The notes: generated from the letters alone by a model not told the origin. DNA of 64,000 nucleotides from Acanthosoma haemorrhoidale (GCA_930367205.1 OV884015.1:106394509-106458508), one strand, 5' to 3'; positions 9,972 to 20,448 are shown, counted from the first letter of the stretch. Made by a program: numbers and translations.

Positions 9972-12900
9972 ATGTGTGCGTTGCCAATAATTAGGGTCAA
10001 AGGAGGAGAGATGTGTCTGGTGGACACGGGAAGCACCAACACCATCCGCGGAGCGCTGGAGAGGCTGTATGGCGGAGAGAGGGCACTCCAGATTCAGGTA
10101 TGTAATTGTAGTTTAATCACCCTGGGAGGCCCTTGCGAGGTAGTGGGAGAGTTAGTCATAGGGCTAAATAGGTGGGCGAAGAAAGGGGGAGATCTAAAGA
10201 TACATATCGTAGGAAACATGCCGCGGGAGTACCAGGTGATAGTTGGGTGCGACATGTTGGGGAAGGTAGGTGCGCGTGTGGAGAATATCGGGGAAAAATG
10301 GAACATTAAGTTGGGGAAAGTGGAATATAAATGTCAAGGGACTATATGGGACGGAAGAGCGCGGATAGGGGCGGTTAATAAAATAGAGGGCTGGAGGGAA
10401 GGCCTACAGAGGGAGTTTGAGGATATTTTTTACGTAGAGGGAGACCCGCTGGGAGCGACTGGGAAGACGGTCCACGAGATCCAGTTAAAGAAAGAACGCG
10501 TCACATACGTGAAAGAGAGACGATATCCGCAGGCACTACGTAGGACTATTAGAGAGGAGCTAGAGAGTCTCAAACGGCAAGGGATTATAATTGATAGCAC
10601 TTCGCCATATAACAGTCCTCTATGGGCAGTGAGGAAGAAAAATAGACCTGGGGACGAGACGGAGAAATACAGGGTAGTTATCGATTATCGGAAGTTAAAC
10701 GAGAACACGACGGACGAGAAGTATCCTATTCCCCGATTTGAGGACATATTAGACAGATTGAACGGGGCGACAATATTTAGTACCCTAGATCTAAAGGCAG
10801 GCTATCACCAGATCAAGATGAGTGCGAACGACCAAGACAAAACGGCCTTTACATTTGAGAGGGGGCATTATCAATTTACCAGGATGCCATTTGGACTGAA
10901 AAACGCCCCGATTACCTTTCAACGCCTAATGGATGAATTTTTGAGGGGAATAGACGAAGCGGTATGCAAGGTCTACATGGACGATCTGTTAGTTTTCAGC
11001 AGAACGGAGGCAGAGCACGTTGAGCACCTAAGAAGTGTATTTCAAAGAGTCCGCGAATTCGGATTAAAATTGTCCATGGAGAAGTCTCTGTTGGGGAAGA
11101 AAAAAATCAATTTTTTGGGCCACACCATCTCACAGGAGGGGGTTAAGCCAGACTCTACGAAGGTCGAGGCGATTAGAAGGATGGTGGTGCCCACAGATGT
11201 AAAGGGGATCCGTCGACTTCTGGGGACGCTTAATTATTACAGAAGATTTGTGCCGGACATGGCGGCATACCTGGTGCCTATTAATAATTTACTGCGAAAG
11301 GGAGCGAGGGTGGTAATTACCCCAATCATGGAGCAGAACATCCGGAAATGTATGTCTAGCTTACAAGAGGAACCAATATTAGCATTTCCCGATTTCCAAC
11401 ATCCCTTCACAATCACCACTGATGCCAGCGAATACGCACTGGGGGCAGTGTTGTCGCAGGAGAGAGACGGTGGGGAGCGCCCGGTGGCGTACGCTAGTCG
11501 ACGGCTCACAGAAATGGAAGCGCGGTATAGTGCTCTAGAGAGAGAGCTCCTAGGTATCGTCTGGGCTATAGACCATTTCCGCCCATATGTCTTCGGCAGA
11601 AAATTCCGTGTTCACACCGACCACAGACCCCTACAATGGGTAGGAAAGTTAAAGGAGTCCTCGGCACGGGTCACGAGGTGGAAAGAGTTTTTGTCCCAGT
11701 ACAATATGGAGATCATATATAAACCCGGGAAAGAGAACGTAGTGGCAGACTGGCTGTCCAGAGCCATTACTGTGAATGCATTGGAAGAAGGAGAACCATC
11801 CGGGGAAATCCAACAGTTTCTCCGGGAATGGACACCCGGGGAGGATGGAAGCCTCGGTACGCGAGGAGATAGCGAAGGTGAGGAAACCCTTGAAGAGGAA
11901 GGTTCCGCCGCCGAAAGACCTGTTGAAATGGAAGTAACAGAAGGGATCGTGAACGACAAAAGACGGCAGATCATTTGGAAATCCAAGACCTCAGGGCGGC
12001 TGCAGATCGCATATGACAGTTATGGGAGAAGTAAAATCGCGACGATTTGGTCGCCACCAGGGGTTAGGAACGACCAAATTTGCCGTGCATTGAATGATGC
12101 CTCGGAACCCGGAAAGACCCATCATGTATTTGTAGGGAATGCCACTATTTGGGAGAAAATTCGTAGACTCTGGCGAACGGAACAACTTGGAGTGGATAGG
12201 ATATTTATTCGGTGCACGTCGATGGTGGAGACACTCAAAGACAGAGAACAGCAGCTGGAAGTGACGCTGGCCTATCACCAAGGAAAAACGAACCACCGTG
12301 GAGTTCAGGAAACGTTGCAAGCGTTGCGGCGGAGGTACTTTTGGTGGGGAATGAAAAAGAGCATACAAGAAATGATAGGGACATGTGCAGTTTGTCTCAC
12401 TACGAAGTATGACAGACATCCGCCACGGGGGCGACAAGAAGAATCGCCCACCGCCGAGACACCGTTGAGTGACTTACAAGTGGATACCTTCACTTGGAGG
12501 GGGTATAAGTGGGTTACCACAATCGATAGCTTTAGCAAAGTGGCCATGGCGCACCCGGTGCAAGATCGGTCATCAGACGCGGTAATGCTGGCATTAAATA
12601 CCTGGTTCCAGTTTTACGGAGTACCAGACCGGATCTCGTCGGATGGGGGCAGAGAATTTGGCAATGCCAACATCCGAAAAGAAATGAAGACTCTCGATGT
12701 CTCTTGGCATCTTAATACCCCAGGGCACCCTAAGAGTAGAGGAGGGATAGAAAGATTGCACAGCACCCTGAGTGACCACCTGCGGGTATATCACGCGGAA
12801 AAGGGTCTGCCGGCGAATGAGGCAATGCCGAAGGCGGTGGCCGCTTACAATCATTCGATCCACACCGCGACGGGGTTCTCCCCGTTCGAGATCCTCTTTG

Positions 12901-13289
12901 GGCTGCGCGAAAGACGGAGAAATGGGGCAGAGACGGTAGCAGACAAGGGAATGGCGGAGAAAATGGCGAGTAATACTGTCGGTTTGAGGAAAATATGCGA
13001 CAAAGTCAGAAAAAGGATAACGAGGGACAAAGCGAGACGAGTGGAACGGGAAAACCTCAAAGTCCGGGATCGAATGGGGGAACTTAAAATCGGGACTATC
13101 GTCTATAAAAAACTAGGGTCAAATAGGAGCAAAGAGCTGGTGCGATATGAGGGCCCATTTAAAGTGGTCGTGATTAGGGAACACAACGTCGTGACAATTG
13201 AGAGTATACGACCCCCTAAGAAGCGGCGAAATGTCCACATAGAACAGTTAAAGCTTCCACCAGGGGGGGAGGTTGTAGATCAGGAATGA
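9972..13289 (+). CDS. pol: Pol polyprotein of gypsy element 2
   Basis: A 1105-residue Pol carrying all enzymatic domains. Protease with DTG at D18-G20 (CLVDTGSTN). Reverse transcriptase with YMDD at residues 335-338; Met at the second position is less usual than in most gypsy elements. RNase H beginning TTDASEYALG (D484). Integrase with an HHCC zinc module (AYHQGKTNH, then CAVC) and a core with D838, D891 and E927; the last two are 35 residues apart, as in DD35E integrases. A GPY/F segment (YEGPFKVV) near the C terminus precedes the final IEQLKLPPGG. The ATG start is only the first Met in the frame; natural expression is probably as Gag-Pol. No frameshift or missing catalytic residue seen. 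Only polyadenylation and primer sequence follow, no env. Confidence 0.95.
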   Translation: MCALPIIRVKGGEMCLVDTGSTNTIRGALERLYGGERALQIQVCNCSLITLGGPCEVVGELVIGLNRWAKKGGDLKIHIVGNMPREYQVIVGCDMLGKVGARVENIGEKWNIKLGKVEYKCQGTIWDGRARIGAVNKIEGWREGLQREFEDIFYVEGDPLGATGKTVHEIQLKKERVTYVKERRYPQALRRTIREELESLKRQGIIIDSTSPYNSPLWAVRKKNRPGDETEKYRVVIDYRKLNENTTDEKYPIPRFEDILDRLNGATIFSTLDLKAGYHQIKMSANDQDKTAFTFERGHYQFTRMPFGLKNAPITFQRLMDEFLRGIDEAVCKVYMDDLLVFSRTEAEHVEHLRSVFQRVREFGLKLSMEKSLLGKKKINFLGHTISQEGVKPDSTKVEAIRRMVVPTDVKGIRRLLGTLNYYRRFVPDMAAYLVPINNLLRKGARVVITPIMEQNIRKCMSSLQEEPILAFPDFQHPFTITTDASEYALGAVLSQERDGGERPVAYASRRLTEMEARYSALERELLGIVWAIDHFRPYVFGRKFRVHTDHRPLQWVGKLKESSARVTRWKEFLSQYNMEIIYKPGKENVVADWLSRAITVNALEEGEPSGEIQQFLREWTPGEDGSLGTRGDSEGEETLEEEGSAAERPVEMEVTEGIVNDKRRQIIWKSKTSGRLQIAYDSYGRSKIATIWSPPGVRNDQICRALNDASEPGKTHHVFVGNATIWEKIRRLWRTEQLGVDRIFIRCTSMVETLKDREQQLEVTLAYHQGKTNHRGVQETLQALRRRYFWWGMKKSIQEMIGTCAVCLTTKYDRHPPRGRQEESPTAETPLSDLQVDTFTWRGYKWVTTIDSFSKVAMAHPVQDRSSDAVMLALNTWFQFYGVPDRISSDGGREFGNANIRKEMKTLDVSWHLNTPGHPKSRGGIERLHSTLSDHLRVYHAEKGLPANEAMPKAVAAYNHSIHTATGFSPFEILFGLRERRRNGAETVADKGMAEKMASNTVGLRKICDKVRKRITRDKARRVERENLKVRDRMGELKIGTIVYKKLGSNRSKELVRYEGPFKVVVIREHNVVTIESIRPPKKRRNVHIEQLKLPPGGEVVDQE

Positions 13290-13597
13290 GCTGGAGTGTC
13301 CTCGCAGCATACACGCAAGGAAAATTGTAAATAGTTATAGTTATGTGATTTTTCCCTCAGAAGTATTGTTTTTTTTTAAAAGTCAAAGTTTTCTTTTATG
13401 TTTTTTGTTTACAAGTGACAGTTGGTTTTTACGTTTCATAGGATTAGAGCTTAATGTGAGGGATTACAGGCTGTGTACGGGCGGGGCTGGCCTTTGCTCC
13501 TTTGTAACATTAGTGGAGCATTATTTGAATGGACTAAGACGTCCGAGTGTTGGACTTCAAAGTTTGCGAATGGGTGTTCGTAAACTGGTGGGGGGGG
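13290..13597 (+). other. 3' untranslated region and polypurine tract of gypsy element 2
   Basis: About 300 bases between the pol stop and the 3' LTR. An open stretch from 13345 overlaps the LTR and has no env-like features (no convincing signal peptide, furin site or transmembrane pattern), so I treat this as untranslated. It ends with GGTGGGGGGGG at about 13587-13597, the polypurine tract. Confidence 0.75.
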
Positions 13598-13777
13598 AGT
13601 TAAGTCCAGGCGCCGCTAGTGCCCAGCCTTAATCCCCAAACATATGTTATCTGTATATGTTTACAGGTAATACCTATAGATAGAGGTATCTTGGTCTAAA
13701 TAAAGCAGTCTTGTTATAACGTTCTACGTGTTCTTATTACCAACCTTTCTTAGCTTGTATTTCAATAAACATTAACT
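13598..13777 (+). repeat. 3' LTR of gypsy element 2
   Basis: A 180-bp LTR starting AGTTAAGTCC after the polypurine tract and ending CATTAACT, followed by TATATATA. Two substitutions relative to the 5' LTR. Confidence 0.96.
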
Positions 13778-13800
13778 TATATATATACATATATATATAT

Positions 13801-13830
13801 AACTAGAGAGTGAGTGAGAGAGATAGAGAG

Positions 13831-13891
<61 letters not shown>

Positions 13892-13899
13892 TAGAGAAA

Positions 13900-13931
<32 letters not shown>

Positions 13932-13985
13932 TAGTGAGAGAGAGGGAGAGAGTGAGAGAGAGAGAGAGAGAGGGAGGGAGAGTGA
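13801..13985. repeat. (GA)n-rich microsatellite
   Basis: About 185 bases of almost pure purine, mainly GA dinucleotides interrupted by GAT and GGGA. Strong strand asymmetry. Confidence 0.95.
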
Positions 13986-14365
13986 CTAGGAGCTAGGTGG
14001 ATTTATGCACTGCTATTGTTCCTCTCTCCGCAGCCAGCCGTCAAATGGCCGCGGTCGCCTCCCAGACCGCAAGTCCTGTCACATTGATCATGCCCGACTG
14101 TCTATCGTGGTCTGTATGTCACCCACTGTTGCTATTGCCGACAGAGGTCTATAATTACTAATTGACTGATGGACAGATATCCATTGGAAGCCTCCCTCTT
14201 AGGAGTATAGTGTACTTTCACAAAACTATTCAAAACTTAGATGCCTGAATATTTAGATGTTTTTTCAAATGAAGATTACGGCTATGGAGGCCAGTTTTCA
14301 AGCTTCGCAAATACAACGGTTTTAGTTAATGTGCAAAGTCATAAAGTCTCCTGCATATGTTTAGC
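13986..14365. other. Unassigned sequence
   Basis: GC-richer DNA around 14020-14150, then AT-rich DNA. A pyrimidine-rich stretch ending CCGCAG near 14033 resembles a splice acceptor, but no open frame follows. No feature called. Confidence 0.4.
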
Positions 14366-14602
14366 TAACTGGACAGGAATAATTGGCAAATAAGAATTTC
14401 AATTCAGTCCAGACCACATTCACAGTCCATCATTTACTCGCTCTCATTCATACATTTTCAAACAACCCACAGACCTCCCAAATCCAGATGGTTGTCATCT
14501 CTCTCGCAGGAAGAGGAAGTCTTGGGAAGTTCTTCACGGTCTTGCATTATCAGTGTCACCGGCTACAAGCCACCCACGCTCAGGACAACTGGAGAAACTG
14601 GC
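14366..14602 (-). mobile_element. LINE family A tail, copy 2 (diverged)
   Basis: Minus-strand family A 3' UTR, recognisable by the ACTCGCTCTCATTCATAC, CCCACAGACCTCCCAAATCC and CTCAGGACAACTGGAG segments. More diverged than the neighbouring copy. Confidence 0.75.
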
Positions 14603-14765
14603 TGTCGGTCGTCACGAGGGGTGCCTGGCCACACTAGCCCTGGTGACGAAGTGAGGGTTGATTAAGCTATGACCTGTACAATTGTTTCATGACGGGTCTT
14701 ACTATCTGACTCCATTTTTGATAGGTATGTGCCCCGACAATGCACTGTGTTCAGGAGAAGAGTAA
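14603..14765 (-). repeat. Fragment of the solo-LTR family S
   Basis: About 160 bases matching the low-coordinate end of the solo LTR at 60536 (GTCGTCACGAGG, CCCTGGTGACGAAGTGAGGG, TTTCATGACGG, TGTTCAGGAGAAGAG). Truncated by, or joined to, family A LINE sequence on both sides. Orientation follows the TATA/poly(A)-signal reading of the family. Confidence 0.75.
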
Positions 14766-15375
14766 GTAATTGTGATAAATGATCTCATTCATTCCATATT
14801 TAAAATTTCCATTCCCTCGCTCATTCATACAGTATTTACAAACAGCCCAGAGGCCTTCCAAATCCACATGGTTGTCACCTCCCTCACATGCGAAAGAGGA
14901 AGCAGTGTCATTGGGAAGTCCCCCACGCTCCTCTGTCAGCCACGTCACCGGATACGAGCCAGTGGAGGCTGATCAAGAGGGCGAGAGCCACAGGTGCTCA
15001 AGACATGATTGGAGAGACTCACCATTGCCAGGACTCCCACTGTTACACATTTATAGCAGGCCACGAGGCCACTGCCGTTTAAGTCTCCGAGGAGGATTAT
15101 AGGGATGATTGGGGCAGTGCAATGACTATGCTCCGCGATTTGGGTGGTTGGAGAGGTTACTATGGAATTTCATGAACCTGAAAGGGATGAGATCAACAAT
15201 GTAGGGTGTATTAAGATCGTTATGAAGGCTTTTGTTGCTGACGTAATAAGGGAATTTCTATTGTTCTCAGGACTTTTGATTGAAAGGATTGACATCAGGA
15301 CGACTTTTTTGCTGCCCCCCATAGCTCTATATATTCCATATGTCCGGATTGGCCTTAACTTTCTACAAATTATCA
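14766..15375 (-). mobile_element. LINE family A (Jockey-like), copy 3
   Basis: A longer minus-strand copy containing the 3' UTR (14766-15100) and the ORF2 C-terminal coding end (about 15130-15375), with frameshifts. On the minus strand the coding part resembles the usual PIxTYGIxLWG then SNIKRIQSFQSK pattern of Jockey elements, but is damaged. Its left end abuts the LTR fragment. Confidence 0.8.
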
Positions 15376-16282
15376 ATTATTTTTTATTAAGAGTTTTTTT
15401 TTTTTAAATAAGTACTCAGGGGTTCGTTAGAAATCAGCAAAGTGAGGTCGAAGGAGGAGTCCTGTTGCCTACTGAAGAAAGAGCTGGTCGTTATTCATCT
15501 CTAAATTAGCGCTATTATCTGGTGGATCTCAACACTAGCGCCTACAAGTCTCAAACAACAAGACCTTCTTATAAATCAAACAAGTAATTATTTTCTCGTT
15601 TCTTTGTTTATTTTCTTTTTTACTTGTTTTAAAACTTTTAGCATAAGGCGCATTAGGCTGGGTATAATTATGTATCATGTATTTTAATTGTCAGAATGAT
15701 TTATTTCTACGGTTCGGTATGACGCATACGCCATACTACAGGATGTAGTTATATTTGTTTATAATCGTTTCAAGACGAATAAACTCACCTTTTACAGCTA
15801 AGGAAAGAATCGGGATATTGATAATGGCGGACAAAGACCTTTATTGAGCGACATTATCGGCCAGAGAACGGCCTAGTCTGATTTATAAGAGCGTTAATTC
15901 TGAACAGGCCGGATCGGAGACACACTGTAGCCTTTATCGGAGACCCTGCGAGAGGAGCCTGGTTTATTGTGTTCCGCCTCATCGCTCCTTCCTCTGCTAT
16001 AAAGCTCTCCGTTAGACTCCGCTAGTGTTATCTCTTCGATGAGATAGCGGGTCTTTGTAGCCGGCGGTCTGTGGGCTTAACAAAGGCACTGAAGACTCCT
16101 AGTTTCCTGGTACATAGTTCAAAGAAGCATTTCGGCCCGTTAGGTATTTAGCCCGGCTAATAAAGAAACAGAAGAGACAAGATCTAAGATTGTGGAATAC
16201 TAGAGAGCATTTGAAGCTGAAAACATATCCATAGCGCCCAGTAAAAACCGACTCAATATTTACCTATATGTCAAATTAAAAT
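15376..16282. other. Repeat-free region with a GC-richer island (15790-16190)
   Basis: No repeat match within the window. The 15790-16190 part is clearly richer in GC than its surroundings, has no long frame, and contains the palindromic stretch TCTTCGATGAGATAGCGGG. Candidate unique or regulatory DNA only. Confidence 0.3.
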
Positions 16283-16890
16283 TTTTTTTTTTTATCTTTC
16301 GAAACCTCTTTATTCGTATATATACAATGAACAAAAATTATTGGATTACAAATTTCTCCTCGTACTGCATACCCAGATACATTCGAAAGAGTGCATAAAT
16401 ATGATACATTTCAGTTTGTAGTAAAAAAGTCTACAGTAACACACATCTGCACATAAGTAAAAAAACATCTACAACACTAGGTGATGAGGCTCACCTTCAG
16501 CTTACAACCGTGAAAACACTAAAAAACTATAACCTAGCCCTAGAACCTAAGACTAGAGCGCTCCAGCCATCGATGGGGGAGCGGAGCGGGGGTTATCGTG
16601 TTAAACACCATTTGTCAAGTATTGCAGGGAGTCAAAAAATTTGATATGTTTACGTTGGGTGAATTCATCCACCGTAGGCAGATCAAAGACCTCATGAAGC
16701 TCACTGCGTTTCCGCAGCTCGAATGAAGTATGTCTGACCACTTTCATCAGTATGCCGTTTTGGAATTGTTGGAGTCGCACCATACAGCAGAGTAGGCCTG
16801 AGTATGCTCTTGTAGACCAATAGCTTCAGACGCAGTGATAGATTGGGGAAGTCAATAAATGCCTTGTGGAGGTACGATATGTCACTGTGT
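16283..16890 (-). mobile_element. LINE family C (Jockey-like), copy 2
   Basis: Minus-strand partner of 7308-7905. A T-run at about 16279-16291 (A tail of the element), then 3' UTR, then the RT C-terminal region: KLLVYKSILRPTLLYG at about 16785-16830 and QFQNGILMKVVRHTSFEL and DEFTQRKHIKFFDSLQYL at 16601-16780. The coding parts are in different frames, so it is a pseudogene. The rest of the element is missing. Confidence 0.82.
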
Positions 16891-17194
16891 CTTGGCATCT
16901 GGCTCTTGATCAAATTAAAAAATGTTGGGTTTACTTTCGCTATCTTCGGAATTAAGTTAAAAACCTCAAACGGGGTTTCCCCACAAGCACGTGAAGCGAG
17001 CTCAGGGGGTACGTCGACTGCAGTGCGCGTATTTCGATGAAATGGGATTGTTGCATCAGTCAGCGCAAATTACTTTATTCTGTTTTTTCCTTTATTTCAT
17101 CATTCATCAACATATAAAAAAACAAAAACAAAATCTGATCTCATTAACTACTATTTACAATTTCTCCTTACTACCTATAATCAATTTTTTTTTT
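16891..17194. other. Unassigned sequence between LINE fragments
   Basis: A short GC-rich patch near 16960-17040, then T-rich DNA with poly(A/T) runs, perhaps a further LINE 3' UTR. No gene. Confidence 0.35.
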
Positions 17195-17525
17195 TGTCAC
17201 GGAAAGGCCTTAAAGACCACGCGGATATTACTTTCGGTTCTTTTCTTGTTTTTGTTTTTCCTTTTCTTTTATTTTCCGCTCATTATCTCTGTGTGCTTTT
17301 GTTTACTTTATTCTGTCCACGTGACTCCCCTTTTCGATCCTTTCTTTCCCACAAAAACCTTGATTTCCCTCAGTATTTTCCTATATCTTTCTCCGTCCTG
17401 ACACTCCTGGTCCGTTATTCCTAGTCTTTCAGTTTCTTCCTTCATCTGCTTGGTGTATCCCCTTGAGCTTTTGTATCCTCGGATTTTCTGGAATATTTCC
17501 TTGTTTAGTCTTTCCGGGGCCATTT
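17195..17525 (-). mobile_element. LINE family E ORF C-terminus, copy 1
   Basis: Minus-strand coding remnant (MAPERLNKEIFQKIRGYKSS, then ERLGITDQECQDGERYRKIL) resembling the C-terminal tail after the RT domain in RTE/CR1-like endonuclease-RT elements. The second copy at 50230-50620 extends upstream into RRLKFHGHMVRMAPERL, the conserved region that supports the assignment. 5'-truncated and non-functional. Confidence 0.65.
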
Positions 17526-17780
17526 TTTTTTTTTATTTATTTTTTTTTAATAACTAGTAGAACTAAAACTAACCTAACCTATATACAATTCACCTTATCC
17601 ACTATTTACAATAAACGTATACCTAAACACCTTAATCTATATTTACAAGAGGTGTGCATCCTCTTCCCCCTTAAAAACTAAACTTAAATTCTAACTAGAT
17701 GCTTCTAAGTCTTATATTACATTTACAGAGACTCTACTCCGGCCGGCGATACAACCTTGGCTTCGGGTGATCCTCCCCCC
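17526..17780 (-). mobile_element. Possible LINE 3' UTR
   Basis: Begins with a long T-rich run (17526-17552), consistent with the A tail of a minus-strand retroposon, and ends in a GC-rich segment with CCGGCCGGCGATAC. No coding match. Tentative. Confidence 0.35.
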
Positions 17781-18458
17781 GAATCAAGTAAAACCCTAAT
17801 GTAAAATGCCATCCACTTTTATGAAACTGTGACCGCAAAACTTTGTATTAGCGTTTTGGACCTATAGTCCACTTATAGCGTAGTTAAGCCCCAAAAGACA
17901 TTTCGTGATAATAACTGGACGCCGAGATTGAAAAATATTAATATATTTTTTTTAACCAATTATGTTTATTAGTCCATTATGTTTCAAAAGGATGGAACTA
18001 TTTTAGAATACAATGGCTAATTAAAAAAAGTTGCAAACAAATTTTTAATTTATTTTAAGTAGTGTTTATAACTTCAATTCTTATCGTTTATCGTGCACGA
18101 AAAAGGTTTATTAGCGAAAACCACTTATTGTCAATTAAGTAACCACTAATCTGTAAGTGCTACTTGGTTTGGAGGAACACTTGTCAACATCCGTCATAGC
18201 TGTAACTCTAGATTGTCGGTGAAAAATGCGATTACGATGGCCCGGGAGGTGGGAATGAAAGTTCTGGTAAAGGGTGATGGCCATATCTTGGATTGCAGGA
18301 ATAGGATGCGAAGAATGTTGGAGGGCTTGGCACTGCTCCAGACTAAGGACTAGGTAGATAGGTATCGTTGTGTAAATCATAAGTCCCTTGTTTTCTATTG
18401 TTATTTTTGAACGATCGTCCATGAAGGCAAGTAGTTTGAAGAGGTTTCTATATTCCAT
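17781..18458. other. Unassigned AT-rich sequence
   Basis: Contains a 107-codon minus-strand open stretch (18135-18458) which I do not recognise and which has no codon or domain signature. I do not call it a gene. The final five bases, TCCAT, are the left target duplication of the adjacent solo LTR. Confidence 0.4.
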
Positions 18459-19050
18459 TGTTGTGTCATCTTATTCACTATGAATAAATGGAAGTTCCCC
18501 TCTTCTCAGCCCAGAAAAAATCCACCTATGTTTTCATGTTTTAATAATAAAAACCTTCAAAAGCCGTCAGTTAAGAGAAGGGGAAACTGATGTATAAAAC
18601 AGCTGAAGGTCACTAGAGGGCGCAGTGGGGCCTAACCCCTGCTCTACTGGAATCATGGCTTTCTTATTCAACTACCTCTGCATCTCTCTTTTTTAACCTC
18701 TCTATGTTTTAGTCCGGCATTGTCAGACCCCACTCGTCTCGTTAAAACTAGCACCTCCTTGGAAGAGACATCTTCCATTCGAACGACGGTCTACTGGGGC
18801 CCTACAAACTTTACCTGGTAGAGTCTACCCCAACGATGCAATCTGCCTCTCTCCGGTTCACACTCGCCTGTCGGGGCTTACCTTCTAAGATCGTATGGAG
18901 TCAGATCAATACGAATAAATCTGCCCACCAACTAGGCCACCAGAAAAGGTCCACCAATTTTACCTCTTTCTTGACGCTCGCCGGACAGTGGCAGGATCAT
19001 AGAGACCCGAGCCCGCGTAAGGCGTCCTCCCCCCTCGGGGTGACCCGACA
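18459..19050 (+). repeat. Solo LTR family S, copy 1
   Basis: A 592-bp solo LTR beginning TG and ending CA, flanked by the 5-bp duplication TCCAT (18454-18458 and 19051-19055). Orientation follows a TATA box (TATAAAA, 18593-18599) and an AATAAA near 18917. A start codon at 18655 opens the family's short leader ORF, here stopped early by TAA. No internal retrotransposon region remains, as expected after LTR-LTR recombination. Confidence 0.85.
18593..18599 (+). promoter_or_regulatory. TATA box in solo LTR S1
   Basis: TATAAAA, 62 bases upstream of the LTR's conserved ATG. Equivalent boxes occur in LTR copies S3 and S5. Confidence 0.55.
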
Positions 19051-19055
19051 TCCAT

Positions 19056-20040
19056 ATTTCCTTATATCAAATGGGAGTTCCATGTTTTATGTATCTAGTA
19101 TGAAATGGAGACACTAATACCAGGACTAGGACCAGGGCATACAGGTAATAATAAGAAAACTGATGTGTTTGAAAAAAACTTCAACACTTTCAGCTATTCA
19201 ACAAGATCTGATCATATAAACAAACTATAACAAAGCACTGAGTATAAGAAATTCCATTGACCGTATAAGGGTTTAAAGGCGAAGCCGTTGTCTGGACCAC
19301 TAGACCGCAGGAGAACCCTTCTAACCCAATCAGCGAAATGGCCCGATAGCCGGCGGGCGCACAAGACCGGAAGTAACGCAGGAGGAAGGCCAGCGGAAGA
19401 GAGAGCGTATATAACAAATTAAGCCGAAGAGAGGGAGATGTTGGAGCTGCGAGGACCAATTACCAGCCTGACCGTTGGTAATGTATCTTGCCGATAAATC
19501 CCTGCGGGGGGGGGGGAAGGCGAAATTGATTCTTGAGCCCCCCCCCCCTCCAATCACTTACCTTTTTCAAAACCTGCTAACACCAAACGAATGAGATTAA
19601 TTTCGCCTTGGCTCTTAGATATTGCTTTCGATTTATCCTCCAACTGACGCTATTGTTTCATGGTATTCTCGTCGGATTTTTTTCCTTACGACTCCTACCA
19701 GTTGTAATTCAACGAATTTATTTCTTCAGGGAAAGGGTTCCGAATCCAAAATTTTATTTATGGCATTCATCTCGTATATTTATAGCTATACAATCTACAG
19801 GAATATTAACGAAGTCTTAAGGAGTTATGCTACACATTCTACTTGTGTTAATAAGTGTTCGCCAAAGAAAATGATGTTGCTAAATCTGGTGCCACTCAGT
19901 TTTCTAAATAGGATTCACTACTTATTTATTCAAATTGCAGCTCATCTCTCTTTATGAGGCTGCCTAAATCCCGACCAAACCCTCTTCACACGATGTTTTG
20001 CTTGGTGTCCAATATTACAACACTGTCAATTCTAAATTTA
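19056..20040. other. Unassigned; GC-rich patch with G11/C11 inverted homopolymers
   Basis: A GC-rich patch at 19255-19560. It includes on the minus strand GGTCTAGTGGTCCAGAC, reminiscent of a tRNA A-box, but no B-box was found. Eleven Gs at 19506-19516 face eleven Cs at 19538-19548. The remainder is AT-rich without genes. Confidence 0.4.
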
Positions 20041-20448
20041 ATATAACTTCTTTATTGTGCTAAAATTACAATCTGCCTTATCAGGCAATACGTAATTGAG
20101 ATAAATGTTCTCATTCATACTATGTTTACAAACAGCCCAGAGGCCTCCCAAATCCACATGGTCACCTCCCTCGCATACGAAAGAAGAAGACGAGTCTTGG
20201 GAAGTCCCCCACGCTCCTTCGTCAGCCACGTCACCGGATACGAGCCATTGGAGGCTGACGAAGAGCACGAGAGCCACATACGCTCAGGACATGATTGAAG
20301 AAACTAACCATTGTCAGGACTCCCACTGTCACGCATTCATAGCAGGTCACGGGGCCACTGCTGCTTTAGTATCCGAGGAGGATTATAGGAATGAGTGGCG
20401 CAGTGCAATGACTGTGCTACAGGATTAGGGTGGTTGGATAGGTTACTG
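20041..20448 (-). mobile_element. LINE family A tail, copy 4
   Basis: Minus-strand family A 3' UTR and a few codons of ORF2. Reading on the minus strand it ends TTTTAGCACAATAAAGAAG. Well preserved relative to copy 8 apart from small deletions. Confidence 0.85.

Larger units (their letters stand above)
8449..13777 (+). mobile_element. Ty3/gypsy LTR retrotransposon 2 (young, apparently intact)
   Basis: A full-length Ty3/gypsy element of 5329 bp inserted in TA-repeat DNA (TATA on both sides). It has 180-bp LTRs with two differences, a tRNA-Phe primer-binding site, an undisturbed gag (396 codons) and pol (1105 codons), a G-rich polypurine tract before the 3' LTR, and no env. Gag and pol are in the same frame separated by one UGA. 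All catalytic residues I checked are present. Its base composition is clearly more GC- and purine-rich than the flanks. Near-identical LTRs and long open frames point to a recent and possibly still active insertion. Confidence 0.96.

Noticed and set aside
13345..13632. 95-codon open frame after gypsy 2 pol, possible env
   Set aside because: It overlaps the 3' LTR and has no cleavage site, cysteine pattern or membrane anchor typical of Env; best seen as untranslated region.
18135..18458. 107-codon minus-strand frame
   Set aside because: No recognisable domain, ends exactly at a solo-LTR target site, no splice or promoter context.
19255..19320. tRNA-like A-box on the minus strand, possible SINE head
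   Set aside because: No B-box, no tail and no second copy in the window.
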